This document shows positions 54,377-62,785 of a stretch of 64,000 nt of DNA, in pieces. Made by a program: the position numbers and the translations under genes. Source of the stretch: Candidatus Binatia bacterium (GTDB taxonomy: Bacteria > Desulfobacterota > Binatia > UBA9968 > JAJDTQ01); the NCBI GenBank assembly GCA_951813575.1, contig OX638375.1:1155001-1219000 (forward strand). Reading direction: 5' to 3'. Each line of letters opens with the position of its first letter. Position 1 is the first letter of the stretch. The notes under the pieces are model-generated. The model worked only from the letters and a program-made list of their open reading frames with translations, made no database searches and had not been told where the DNA came from.

Positions 54377-55243
54377 TCAACCCGCGACCTCGGCGATGCT
54401 GGTGGAAATGCGATTGGCGGCGGACTTGACGGGATCGTTGGCGAGATGGGCGTAGCGGGCCGTGGTCTGCACCTTGTTGTAGCCAAGCAGCTTGCCGATC
54501 ATCGGAAGGCCCTCGCCGACCAGCAACCCGCCGCTGGCAAAGCTGTGCCGTAGGTCATGGATCCGCAGGTTCCCGATGCCGGCCCGTTCCACGATGCGGT
54601 ACCACGGGCCGTGCAGGAAGGCGAGATGGGCGCCGCGCTTCTGGCCGGGGATCACCCAGGGGCTGTCTTCAACTCGCTCCATGCCGCGAAGCACGGCGAT
54701 GGCGGGCCCGCCGAGGTGCACGATCCTGACGCCGGTCTTGGAGTCGGGCAGCCGCAGCTCGCCCCGGTCGAGATCGACGTTCTCCCACCGGAGCTGCAGG
54801 ACCTCTCCGCTGCGGCACCCGGTCAGCATCAGCAGGCGGATGGCGGCGATCGCCGGCGGCGAGGCAAAACCCTCGCGCTCGGCGTCCCGGAGCGCCGCGC
54901 CCAGGCGGCGGTACTCGTCGTCGGAGAGGAAACGCTCGCGCTTCTGCTCGGGGTATTTCTTGACGAACCGGCAGGGGTTGACTCCCTCCTGGCGCATCTC
55001 CCAGACCTCGGCCAGGGTGAGCATGCGGGAGAGGACGCCGAGGGTGCGGTTGGCGTGGCCGGGGACGGAGCGCATGTCGTGATGCAGGGCTGCGGCGTCG
55101 GCCCTGCCGATGTCGGCGACACGGCGCTTGCCGAGCCGGGGGAGGATGCGCTTCCCGATGATCTTCCGGTAGAGCCGGGCGGTGGCGGGCTTCAGGTGGC
55201 CGGGAGCGTACTCGTCGAGGAAGCGCCGGGCGAGGTCGGCCAT
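54377..55243 (-). CDS. Tyrosine-recombinase integrase, N-terminally incomplete
   Basis: 288 residues from the first available ATG. It has the core-binding SAM-like domain (ARLYRKIIGKRILPRLGKRR) and a full catalytic domain: Arg in LTGCRSGEVLQLRW, Lys in DSKTGVRIV, HDLRHSFAS (H-x-x-R), and LLGYNKVQTTARYAHL with the nucleophilic Tyr. The arm-type DNA-binding domain expected in such integrases is encoded in frame just upstream (55244-55486) but has no start codon, so a protein made from 55243 lacks it. Likely a decayed integrase of an integrative element. Confidence 0.82.
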   Translation of the reverse strand: MADLARRFLDEYAPGHLKPATARLYRKIIGKRILPRLGKRRVADIGRADAAALHHDMRSVPGHANRTLGVLSRMLTLAEVWEMRQEGVNPCRFVKKYPEQKRERFLSDDEYRRLGAALRDAEREGFASPPAIAAIRLLMLTGCRSGEVLQLRWENVDLDRGELRLPDSKTGVRIVHLGGPAIAVLRGMERVEDSPWVIPGQKRGAHLAFLHGPWYRIVERAGIGNLRIHDLRHSFASGGLLVGEGLPMIGKLLGYNKVQTTARYAHLANDPVKSAANRISTSIAEVAG

Positions 55244-55489
55244 GGCGGCGCCGCTTGCCTTGCGGGGCGTCTTTCCGGCGAGGTCGCGCCCGGTCCTGGC
55301 GAGGGTGACGATCTCCGCGGCGCGCGCCCGGGCGGCCGCCGGGGTGATAAGACCGTGCGGTCCGATGGTCGCCTTGACGGCGCGACCCTCGTGGCGGTAC
55401 TTGACGATGTAGACCTTTCGGCCGGTGGGATGGACGCGAACGACTATTGGTGGCGGGAGCGCAACAGCATAACTTGCCGAATAATATTA
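55244..55489 (-). pseudogene. Startless remnant of the integrase arm-binding domain
   Basis: In frame with the integrase, this reads VRVHPTGRKVYIVKYRHEG, then KATIGPHGLITPAAAR and AAEIVTLARTGRDLAG, clearly the DUF4102-like N-terminal domain. No ATG, GTG or TTG occurs in this frame between the TAA at 55489-55487 and the ATG at 55243. The first ~30 residues of the domain are missing and are replaced by AT-rich sequence, which marks a deletion or insertion breakpoint near 55460-55490. Confidence 0.7.
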
Positions 55490-55510
55490 CATTTATACGC
55501 TCTTGTCGTC

Positions 55511-57076
55511 CTATGCCTCAAACGAAGAAATAGTATGTCGGACTCCCTGTTCTAACGACCATCGAACCCGCTCCGCCACGAAGCCGGCGAAGGGTTCGAT
55601 GTCCATCCCGATGCTGGCTGCTTCGAGCGCCGCGAGATAACCGTCCCTGTCCTCGACGCGGATCACGGTCCATGGATAGCCGCCCGATGCCAGCATGACG
55701 TTCATGAGGAAGCGCGCCATGCGCCCGTTGCCGTCTGGATAGGGATGGACGTAGCCGAACAGCCAGTGACCGAGCACGGCGCGCGCTGACGGCTCGGTTT
55801 CATTTTCCAGCAACTCGAACAAGGCTGGCATGGCATCACGCACCGTCTCCCAGCGTGGCGGTACGTGACCGGACCCGGGTAGAAACACGGCGCTGCCGCG
55901 GTAGCCGGCCAGAGCCGACGCTGCGATCAGACCGACCGCCACGAAGGGCTGGAACAACTCGAGGTACCAGTTCCGGTGCGCTGCGCGGACGAGTCTGCCC
56001 GGGTCGACGCCGGCGACAACTTCGCCGACCGTCTCCCTGACAAGCTGGAACGCCTGCCAGTAGCCCCGCGCAGCCAGGGCATCGCGGCTCTGCCGATCGG
56101 CCTCGTGGCTTTCCGGGCTCCAGTTGCCGAGACGAACCCGTCCGACCAGATCAGCGGGCACGCGATAGCCTTCGATCGACAACGAGTGGTACGCGTCGCT
56201 CCGGTAGATGCCGTCCACCGCTCGCAGATAGGCGTTCCGGTCTCGCGGCAAGCCGGGGGGTTTCGGGAATGCCGCGATCACCGGCCGCCGGGAGGCTTCC
56301 CACATGGCTTGCAGGCGCCCCACGATGGGCGCCGCTGCACGCCTTATTGCTCCGAATGCCTGTTGCGGCGCGAACGGATCGCTCTCACGCACATCGTAGC
56401 CGGCGGCCTTCATCGCCCGGAGAATGTCGTCGGCCGGTTCCGTTCGTCCGATTCGGCGGAAGGCGCCGGCAAGCCGTCCGGCGATGGCTGAATGGCCGCC
56501 GTCAAGAAGACGGCGAAGCAGGTCGGATGCGTCACGAATGCCGGCGAGCACCACCTGCGCTTCCACCGGGTTGCGGGCGAAGAAGCCTTCCGAAACCTTG
56601 ACCAACGCCGCTTCCGGCTTGAAGAGCCGGAGGCCCTCCTTTTCGCAAAGATCGGCCTCCGCCGGCATCTGCCTTTGTTTCAGGTCGTAGAGGGACGTGC
56701 CGAAAAGAAGCTCGACCGCGTTGTTGGCGCCCTTCGGAGTGTGGACGATGAACTGATTGGGGATGACGGTGTTTTCGGCATGCAGGAGCAGCGATTCCTC
56801 CGGCGAAAGATGCCACTGGTCGTCGAACCGGGCAGTGCAGTAACGGGTGCAGAACTCCCAGAAGGAGGCGGACCAGGGCGTCGTATCACCGGAGTCGGCG
56901 CCCGGGCTGGATGACATCAGCCATCCTTTCAGCACCTCGCGGAGAAAGCCGTTCCGCACCAGGCGCTCACGATGAACACGCGTCAACTCGTTGGAGCGGA
57001 AGACGCGTCTTCCTCCCCTCTGTAGTTCTTCGAGCCGCACGAGCGAAGCGGCAAGTTTTTCGTGTGGCGTGCTCAT
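55511..57076 (-). CDS. Fic family AMP-transferase with N-terminal AbiEi-like domain
   Basis: 521 residues. The N terminus (RRVFRSNELTRVHRERLVRNGFLREVLKGWLM) resembles the winged-helix AbiEi antitoxin DNA-binding domain. The C-terminal Fic domain has the active motif HPYPDGNGRMARF (HPFx[D/E]GNGRxxR with Tyr at the Phe position). An inhibitory helix SLSIEG ([S/T]xxxE[G/N]) lies N-terminal to the Fic core, the arrangement of self-inhibited class II Fic proteins. It probably adds AMP to a target protein and may repress its own gene. Upstream DNA is AT-rich with repeated motifs, suggesting acquisition. Confidence 0.88.
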   Translation of the reverse strand: MSTPHEKLAASLVRLEELQRGGRRVFRSNELTRVHRERLVRNGFLREVLKGWLMSSSPGADSGDTTPWSASFWEFCTRYCTARFDDQWHLSPEESLLLHAENTVIPNQFIVHTPKGANNAVELLFGTSLYDLKQRQMPAEADLCEKEGLRLFKPEAALVKVSEGFFARNPVEAQVVLAGIRDASDLLRRLLDGGHSAIAGRLAGAFRRIGRTEPADDILRAMKAAGYDVRESDPFAPQQAFGAIRRAAAPIVGRLQAMWEASRRPVIAAFPKPPGLPRDRNAYLRAVDGIYRSDAYHSLSIEGYRVPADLVGRVRLGNWSPESHEADRQSRDALAARGYWQAFQLVRETVGEVVAGVDPGRLVRAAHRNWYLELFQPFVAVGLIAASALAGYRGSAVFLPGSGHVPPRWETVRDAMPALFELLENETEPSARAVLGHWLFGYVHPYPDGNGRMARFLMNVMLASGGYPWTVIRVEDRDGYLAALEAASIGMDIEPFAGFVAERVRWSLEQGVRHTISSFEA

Positions 57077-57094
57077 CCTCTTGTCCGCGCTTCC

Positions 57095-57200
57095 ACAAGT
57101 TTATCGTGCCGTGTTATTACAAGTAAATTATGGTGCTTACAAGTGTAGTATTATATCATGTTGGCCAACTACAAGTATGTAGTGTTGTGTCTAGACAAGT
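57095..57200 (-). promoter_or_regulatory. fic promoter with five ACAAGT repeats
   Basis: ACAAGT (plus strand) occurs at 57095, 57119, 57139, 57171 and 57195, at intervals of 24, 20, 32 and 24 bases. Some copies sit in small palindromes (TTACAAGTAA; ACTACA-AGTA-TGTAGT). A perfect -10 TATAAT lies on the minus strand at 57155-57150 with a weak -35. The array flanks the promoter and could bind the winged-helix domain of the Fic protein. Confidence 0.55.
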
Positions 57201-57258
57201 CAAAGGTGTATTGGGGAGCCCGGCAGGCGGGCAGGAGCCGGAGCAGGCAGCGGCCGGG

Positions 57259-58023
57259 TCAGCCGGCGATCTTGAGGGCCAGGGCCTTCGGCCCGGCGCC
57301 GTGCCGGGCGTAGGAGCCGAGCGGCGTGTCGTGGACCTGGAAGCCTGCCTCCTCCAGGTGGGCGGCGGTTTCCGGGCAACCTTCCGGCAGGACCGCGTTC
57401 CGGCCCGTGACCAGCGCGTTGCATCCCAGGCGCGGCGCATCACCCGCATCGACGGCATGGGTCCGAGGCACGTGGTCGTGGAGCGCCTTGCGCGCGCTCG
57501 GGTCGAAGGCGTCCGGATGGAACAGCGCGCTGCCGTTGCCCAGCGGGCACAGGCAAGTGTCGAGGGGCCGGTCCCAGGCGTCGGACAGGCGAAGGGAGCG
57601 GATCTCGCCGCCGAGGACCTTGGCGACGGCTTCGTGGGCGGCCAGGTCGTCGTCGGACCGAAACCCCGCGAACATCGTCCCGCCCACGACCACCAGGTCC
57701 CGCTCGCCTTCGAAGCAACAGCCTTCCGGGAGCCTCGGCGTGGCGTAGCCCCGCACCAGGAAGAAGTTCTCCCACGCTTCGGCTTCGGGCCGCCTCGAGT
57801 CTTCCCGAAACCGGCTTGCGATGAAGGAATCCTGCCAGACGAATCCGCCGCTCCCGGCCAGCACGAGCTTGGGCATGCCGGGCCTGGGCTCCAGCAGGTC
57901 CACCTGCACATCCAGCTCCTCGCGCAGAAGCCGGTAGAGGCCGCGCCACTCGGCCAAGACGGCGGACGCATCCTCGCCGGGCGCGGGCTCATAGTGGAGC
58001 GGCGGGCACATCAGGACCTTCAT
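57259..58023 (-). CDS. Amidinotransferase/dimethylargininase-fold protein, catalytic residues missing
   Basis: 254 residues with the five-bladed guanidine-modifying fold: MPKLVLAGSGGFVWQDSFIASRF, ENFFLVRGY, DLVVVGGTMFAGFRSDDD and NALVTGRNAVLPEG. In relatives the catalytic His is in a HLDT motif; here the matching site is RPLDTCLCPL. The catalytic Cys near the C terminus (GGGxxCL) reads GAGPKALAL. Both changes suggest a non-catalytic or altered-function protein. It ends a minus-strand run with the amidohydrolase 21 bases upstream. Alignment is from memory of the family, so the loss is likely but not proven. Confidence 0.75.
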   Translation of the reverse strand: MKVLMCPPLHYEPAPGEDASAVLAEWRGLYRLLREELDVQVDLLEPRPGMPKLVLAGSGGFVWQDSFIASRFREDSRRPEAEAWENFFLVRGYATPRLPEGCCFEGERDLVVVGGTMFAGFRSDDDLAAHEAVAKVLGGEIRSLRLSDAWDRPLDTCLCPLGNGSALFHPDAFDPSARKALHDHVPRTHAVDAGDAPRLGCNALVTGRNAVLPEGCPETAAHLEEAGFQVHDTPLGSYARHGAGPKALALKIAG

Positions 58024-58044
58024 CGGCGCCTCTCCGCCCTCCCC

Positions 58045-59025
58045 CTAGCGGCCGCTGTCCGGAAACAGCCTGGCGACATTCTCCCCCAGCAGCTTGCGCT
58101 TGGCGGCGGCGCCGGCCCTTACGGCCTTCACGATGGCCACCGCGTCGCCGAGCCGGTCGATGGTGGGGAAATCGCTGCCCATCAGCACCTGCTCCTCGCC
58201 CACCATGTCCATGGCGAAGCGGATCTCGAGCGGACGCCAGAACGGCGGCGCGGTGTCGATGAAGATGCGGTGCTGGAACTTGTCGAAGTAGCCCTGCTCG
58301 CGCTTGTCCCAGAACGACGGGTTGAGCCGGTTCCGGAGCGCGAACCAGGCGCCGCCCAAGTGGGTGAAGACGAAGCGCAGCTTCGGGAACTTCTCCAGCG
58401 TGCCGCTCAGCATGAGCCGCACGATGTTGATGGTATTGTCCATGGCGCGGCCGAGGTTCCGGGTGAGGTTGAACTGCTCCATGCCGTGTGGATGCGCCAG
58501 CGGCAGCTCCGAGGACGGGTGCACGAAGATCGGGATGTCCAGGTCCGAGACCAGCCGGTAGAACGGGTGGTAGCGCTTGTCGTCCAGCAGCGCGCCGCGG
58601 ATGTGCGTGTTGATGCCGACGCCGCGGAAGCCGAGCTCTTGCACGGCGCGCTTGAGCTCCCGCCGGCCGCCGGCCTCCAGGGCGGGCACATGGGCCAGCG
58701 GGATGATACGGCCGGGAAAACGCTCCGTGACCTTGGCCATCTCGTCGTTGATGAAACGCGCCGCCGGGACGTCGATCCAGTCCACCCAGCAGCCCACGTG
58801 GAGCACGGCCCGGTCGACCCCCACCCGGTCCATCTCGTCGATCTGCGCGGCCATGTCCGCGGTCATGGCGGGAGGGCCGAACAGTTGCACCCCTTCCCGG
58901 CGGATGGCGAGCCGGTCCGGCCGCCGCACGACGGTCTCCCCGGCGCGGATCAGAGGTTCCGGGGTCCGGTAGTGCTCCTCCGGCATCCAGTGATGGTGCG
59001 CGTCGATGATCAGCGTCTTCGCCAT
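58045..59025 (-). CDS. Amidohydrolase-family protein (ACMSD-like)
   Basis: 326 residues. TIM-barrel metal-dependent hydrolase/decarboxylase: the zinc pair is in IIDAHHHWMP, a His in IPIFVHPSS, LRFVFTHLGG, and the last acidic ligand in VLMGSDFPTIDR. Members of this amidohydrolase 2 group include aminocarboxymuconate semialdehyde and gamma-resorcylate decarboxylases. The substrate is unknown. The run MFS-amidohydrolase-amidinotransferase fold looks like a small catabolic operon. Confidence 0.9.
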   Translation of the reverse strand: MAKTLIIDAHHHWMPEEHYRTPEPLIRAGETVVRRPDRLAIRREGVQLFGPPAMTADMAAQIDEMDRVGVDRAVLHVGCWVDWIDVPAARFINDEMAKVTERFPGRIIPLAHVPALEAGGRRELKRAVQELGFRGVGINTHIRGALLDDKRYHPFYRLVSDLDIPIFVHPSSELPLAHPHGMEQFNLTRNLGRAMDNTINIVRLMLSGTLEKFPKLRFVFTHLGGAWFALRNRLNPSFWDKREQGYFDKFQHRIFIDTAPPFWRPLEIRFAMDMVGEEQVLMGSDFPTIDRLGDAVAIVKAVRAGAAAKRKLLGENVARLFPDSGR

Positions 59026-59040
59026 GGTAACTCCGTAAAA

Positions 59041-60327
59041 CTAGTTATCCGCCCCCTTGCTCGGGGCTACGATCCAGATGCACGCCAACGATAACACACA
59101 CAGGATAATGCCGATCCAGCCCGAGCTGGCATAGCTGCCCGAGAGGTCGTGCAGATAGCCCGCCAGCCAGGGGCCGATACCCGCGCCCATTCCTATGCTG
59201 AAAGCCAGGAAACCGATGATCGAGCCGAAATGCTTGCCATGAAAGATATCGGCGGCGATGGTCGGATAGAGCCCCTGGCGCGACCCGAAACCCACGGCGA
59301 ACAGCGGCGGGTACAGGGACACCACCAGGATCTCCGACATCCCGTCGAGGTTGAGGATCATCAGGATGCCGCCCACCAGGGCCAGGCTGCCGATGGTGTA
59401 GGCCCGCTCGCTGCCGATCCGGTCCGAGAGCGTCCCCATGCCGATCATGGTGAAGGTGGTGAAGAGCCCGGTGAGGCCCAGCACCCAGGCGCCGAACTCC
59501 CGCGAAAGTCCCGCGTCCACCATGGCGGCCACCTGGTGCACCAGCACCATGTGCACGGGGATGGCACCGAACACGAACCCCCCGCACAGCGCCCAGAATC
59601 GGTAGTTGCGGAACGCCGCGGCGAGGGTCATGCCGCCTTCGGGCGCCCGGCGCGGACCTCCGCTTCCCGCTGCCGTGGTAGCGCCGAAATCCGGAAGCAG
59701 TCCCATGTCCTGCGGCCGGCGCCGCTGGAAGAGCAGGTTGAGCGGCACCACCGCCGCCACCATCACGCCGGCCAGCATCAGGTACGCGTTGCGCCAGCCC
59801 AACGCGCCGATCAGCCACTCCGCGGCCGGCACCACCAGAAAGATCCCGGCGCCGATACCCGAAGCCGCGAGGCCCATGGCCATTCCGCGCTTGCGAATGA
59901 ACCAGTTGCTGATGACCGTGGCCTGCGACGTCATGGGCAGCGCGGCGAAACCGAGCCCCACCAGAAGCCCCATGCCCAGGTAGTAGTGCCAGACGGCCTG
60001 GGTCATGGCGCTCACAACGAAGCCCGCCGCCATGAGGCCGGCGCCCGCCGGGAACACGACCCTGGGGCCGAGCCGGTCCAGCATTTGCCCCCAAGCCGGC
60101 GCGGAAATGGTCCACGCCACCGAGCCCAGGGTCAGCGCACCGGCGGCCAGCCCGCGGCTCCAGTGGAACTCCTCGATGACCGCCACGAAGAAGAGCGCAA
60201 ACGCCGCACGGCACCCGAAGGCGGCCGCGACCGTCGTGAACGAGATGCCCAGCACCATCCACGGGTAGGTGCGGTTGAGCCGTGCGGTGCGGTCGGTGGT
60301 CGCGGGAACGGGAGGCGGGGCGCTCAA
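59041..60327 (-). CDS. MFS transporter
   Basis: 428 residues with twelve predicted membrane segments. Resembles the monocarboxylate/oxalate-formate antiporter branch (VLGISFTTVAAAFGCRAAFALFF; GRGLAAGALTLGSVAWTISAPAWGQMLDRLGPRVVF; MGTLSDRIGSERA). Fifteen bases upstream of the amidohydrolase gene, so it probably imports that enzyme's substrate. The specific substrate is not readable. Confidence 0.9.
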   Translation of the reverse strand: MSAPPPVPATTDRTARLNRTYPWMVLGISFTTVAAAFGCRAAFALFFVAVIEEFHWSRGLAAGALTLGSVAWTISAPAWGQMLDRLGPRVVFPAGAGLMAAGFVVSAMTQAVWHYYLGMGLLVGLGFAALPMTSQATVISNWFIRKRGMAMGLAASGIGAGIFLVVPAAEWLIGALGWRNAYLMLAGVMVAAVVPLNLLFQRRRPQDMGLLPDFGATTAAGSGGPRRAPEGGMTLAAAFRNYRFWALCGGFVFGAIPVHMVLVHQVAAMVDAGLSREFGAWVLGLTGLFTTFTMIGMGTLSDRIGSERAYTIGSLALVGGILMILNLDGMSEILVVSLYPPLFAVGFGSRQGLYPTIAADIFHGKHFGSIIGFLAFSIGMGAGIGPWLAGYLHDLSGSYASSGWIGIILCVLSLACIWIVAPSKGADN

Positions 60328-60363
60328 CAGAAAGATCCCCTCACGGGCGAAGCAGGCACCCGG

Positions 60364-61443
60364 CTACGACAGCCTGGGAACGATTTCGTCGCTCAGGAAC
60401 CGGATCACCGAGGCGTAGTCCCGGCCGAGCTTCGCAAACGAGAGCTGTTGAAACCCGAGGCGCTCGGCTTCGGCGGCCAGCTCCAGGATAGGCTCCACGC
60501 AATCCGACGGACGGCCGGCGACGAAGCAGGCCCTCGGCATGGCGTCGGTCACGAGCTCCCGCGAAGCCTGCTCGATGGTCATGCCCGAATGGAGCGCTTC
60601 CCGGATGCGGTCGACCCGATCGTGATCGATGCCGATGCGTTCGAACTCCTCGGGGCTGTATCCCAGCGCCTGTAGGCTCACCATGTGATGGGCCGAGTAC
60701 TTCCTGGCCTCGGCCAGGGCTTCCTCCGGCTGCTCCGATACCGCGAGGTTGATCTCGCAGACCTTCCGCAGCTTCTTGTCGGGGTCCACCGCCCGTGCGG
60801 CCTGGTCCGCTCCGGCCATGGCCTGCTCCAGCCGGCCGAGCTTGTGCATGGAGATGAAATAGCCGCCCATGAGCACCCCCTCCATGGTCTCGCCGGCGAT
60901 GGCCAGGAACCGGGGCCCCACGCCGCCGCCGTAGAACCGCACCGGCGCCGCGGGAGGGCGCACCAGCTCGATGTGCCCGCGGGGGTTCATGTGGAAGTAG
61001 TCGCACAGAGCAGGGTACTCGTCGAACCGGACCCTTTCGCCGCGGAACAGCGTGCCGAGAAAGCCCACCGTCTCCCGGACCACCCGGAAAGGCTTGACCA
61101 TATCCAGGTACTGCGGCACCTGCCCCTTGCTGCCCTTGGCGATGCCGAGGCTGATCTCACGGCCCTCGGTGAGCTCCGAGATGGCCAGCACGGCGTCGGC
61201 CACGTCGATGGGATTGCGGAAATAAGGCACCAGGATGGCGGTGCCGACCTTGAGGGGCGCGCGGGCGGCGATAGCCGTCGCCACGCTCAGCACATTGCGG
61301 TAACGGAGCGAATCGCTGAGCCAGACCTGCTTGAAGCCCCGCTCGGCTCCAAGCTCGGCCAGCTCCACCAGCTCCCGCGTGGTGTAGTAGGAAGCCGCCT
61401 GCAGCACGAACTGGAGCCCGAACTCCCCCGAAAATATCGCCAT
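60364..61443 (-). CDS. Luciferase-like (LLM class) F420/FMN-dependent oxidoreductase
   Basis: About 359 residues from MAIFSGEFGLQFV; GGGGAGG lies directly before the ATG, and upstream residues to 61518 are unlike the family. The bacterial-luciferase TIM barrel is shown by TTRELVELAELGAERGFKQVWLSDSLRYRN, EISLGIAKGSKGQ and VRFYGGGVGPRFLAIAGE. The family uses F420 or FMN to oxidise or reduce small molecules; the cofactor cannot be fixed here. It lies 36 bases upstream of the MFS gene and is probably part of that catabolic operon. Confidence 0.88.
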   Translation of the reverse strand: MAIFSGEFGLQFVLQAASYYTTRELVELAELGAERGFKQVWLSDSLRYRNVLSVATAIAARAPLKVGTAILVPYFRNPIDVADAVLAISELTEGREISLGIAKGSKGQVPQYLDMVKPFRVVRETVGFLGTLFRGERVRFDEYPALCDYFHMNPRGHIELVRPPAAPVRFYGGGVGPRFLAIAGETMEGVLMGGYFISMHKLGRLEQAMAGADQAARAVDPDKKLRKVCEINLAVSEQPEEALAEARKYSAHHMVSLQALGYSPEEFERIGIDHDRVDRIREALHSGMTIEQASRELVTDAMPRACFVAGRPSDCVEPILELAAEAERLGFQQLSFAKLGRDYASVIRFLSDEIVPRLS

Positions 61444-61563
61444 CCCCTCCCCCTTTCGGCCTGACGTCCAATTGGGGGATGTATCCCGATTCCGCAACAG
61501 CCCGCAAGGCCACGGCAATGTCCGGGATCGGGATGACGGGTTCGAATTACGCGCTCGGGACTA

Positions 61564-61750
61564 CTAGTGTCCTGTCCGGTTAATTCGCACCATAAGATGC
61601 GCAGGATTTTTCGTTGTCGGCAAGGCGCGATGACGAGCAGTGGCGGTTACCACGCGAGGAAGACCCCGGGTCAAGCCCGGGGTGACCAACGCAGCCGACG
61701 GCGAAAAAGACAAGCAGATTATGGTGTGAATTAACCGGACAGGACACTAG
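61564..61750. mobile_element. MITE-like inverted-repeat element, copy 2
   Basis: 187 bases with CTAG ends and terminal inverted repeats (CTAGTGTCCTGTCCGG onward). Relative to copy 1 at 31733-31897 it is inverted and has one extra ~22-base GC-rich palindromic insert containing CCCCGGGCTTGACCCGGGG (reverse strand). The terminal repeats of this copy agree with each other but differ from those of copy 1 at the same positions. Its right end overlaps the htpX stop codon. No transposase ORF. Confidence 0.85.
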
Positions 61751-62643
61751 GTGCCGGCGGCGTGGCGTTCCTCCCGGAGCGCGGCGATCCGGTCCTCGAT
61801 GGGGGGATGGCTGGCGAAGAGCCTCCGCAGACCGCCCTTGCGGACGCCGGCGATCCCCATTGCCTCCAACTGTTCCGGCATGTGCTCGGGCTCCAAGCTG
61901 CGTTCGAGCGCCTCGAGGGCGCCGATCATGTTGACCCTGCCGGCAAGATACGCGCCGCCGGCGTCGGCCCGGTACTCACGCCGGCGCGAGTACCAGGACA
62001 CCACCACGCTGGCGAGGATGCCGAGAAGGATCTGCGTGACGATCACGGTGACGAAGTAGCCCATGCCGTAGCCCCCTTCGCCGTCCCTGTGGAGCGCGCG
62101 GTCCACGACGTACCCGATCACGCGGGAAAGGAAGATCACGAACGTGTTGAGAACGCCCTGGAGCAGGGTCAGCGTCACCATGTCGCCGTTGGCCACGTGG
62201 CTCACCTCGTGGCCCAGCACGGCGGAGGCCTGATCCGGCTTCATGGCCCGCAACAGTCCCGTGCTGACCGCCACCAGTGAGTTGTTGCGGCTCGGGCCCG
62301 TGGCAAAGGCGTTGGGCTCCGGGGAATCGTAGACCGCCACCTCGGGCATGGCGATGTTCGCGGCCCGGGCGTAGTTCTGCACGGTGTTGACAAGCCAGAT
62401 CTCGGTGTTGTTCCGGGGCTCATCGATGACCGTCAACCCCATCCATCTCTTGGCCGTCCACTTGGAGATGCGCAGGGAGATGAACGCGCCGCCCATGCCG
62501 AAGATGAAGGAGAACGCCAGCAGCGGCCAGAAGTCGACGCCGTACTGGAAAAGCAACCACTCAAGGCCGAATACACGGAGCGCAACGGCCAACACGAAAA
62601 CGATCGCAAGGTTGGTGATCAGAAAAAGAAAGACGCGTTTCAT
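61747..62643 (-). CDS. htpX: Membrane zinc protease HtpX
   Basis: 298 residues. M48 family protease that degrades misfolded membrane proteins. Two N-terminal helices (LFLITNLAIVFVLAVAL; LLAFSFIFGMGGAFISL), zinc motif LGHEVSHVANGD, two further helices (LLQGVLNTFVIFLS; FVTVIVTQILLGILASV), then the third ligand region RREYRADAGGAYLAG. The stop codon TAG is formed by the CTAG end of the adjacent inverted-repeat element, so the C-terminal few residues may have been set by that insertion. Confidence 0.95.
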   Translation of the reverse strand: MKRVFLFLITNLAIVFVLAVALRVFGLEWLLFQYGVDFWPLLAFSFIFGMGGAFISLRISKWTAKRWMGLTVIDEPRNNTEIWLVNTVQNYARAANIAMPEVAVYDSPEPNAFATGPSRNNSLVAVSTGLLRAMKPDQASAVLGHEVSHVANGDMVTLTLLQGVLNTFVIFLSRVIGYVVDRALHRDGEGGYGMGYFVTVIVTQILLGILASVVVSWYSRRREYRADAGGAYLAGRVNMIGALEALERSLEPEHMPEQLEAMGIAGVRKGGLRRLFASHPPIEDRIAALREERHAAGT

Positions 62644-62785
62644 GGACCTGTTCCCTTCCTCTCGCGAATATCAGCCCTCAACAACAAATCTACAATGCCG
62701 GCGCCGCCGAATCAATTTCGCGGGCACCAGGGACTTCGGAAATCTAATCATCGGCGCCGGCTTGTAAAGGATCGCTCCGTTTCGC

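Noticed and set aside
61525..61563. TTCGAATTA string resembling a tRNA T-loop
   Set aside because: No acceptor or anticodon stems can be formed around it.
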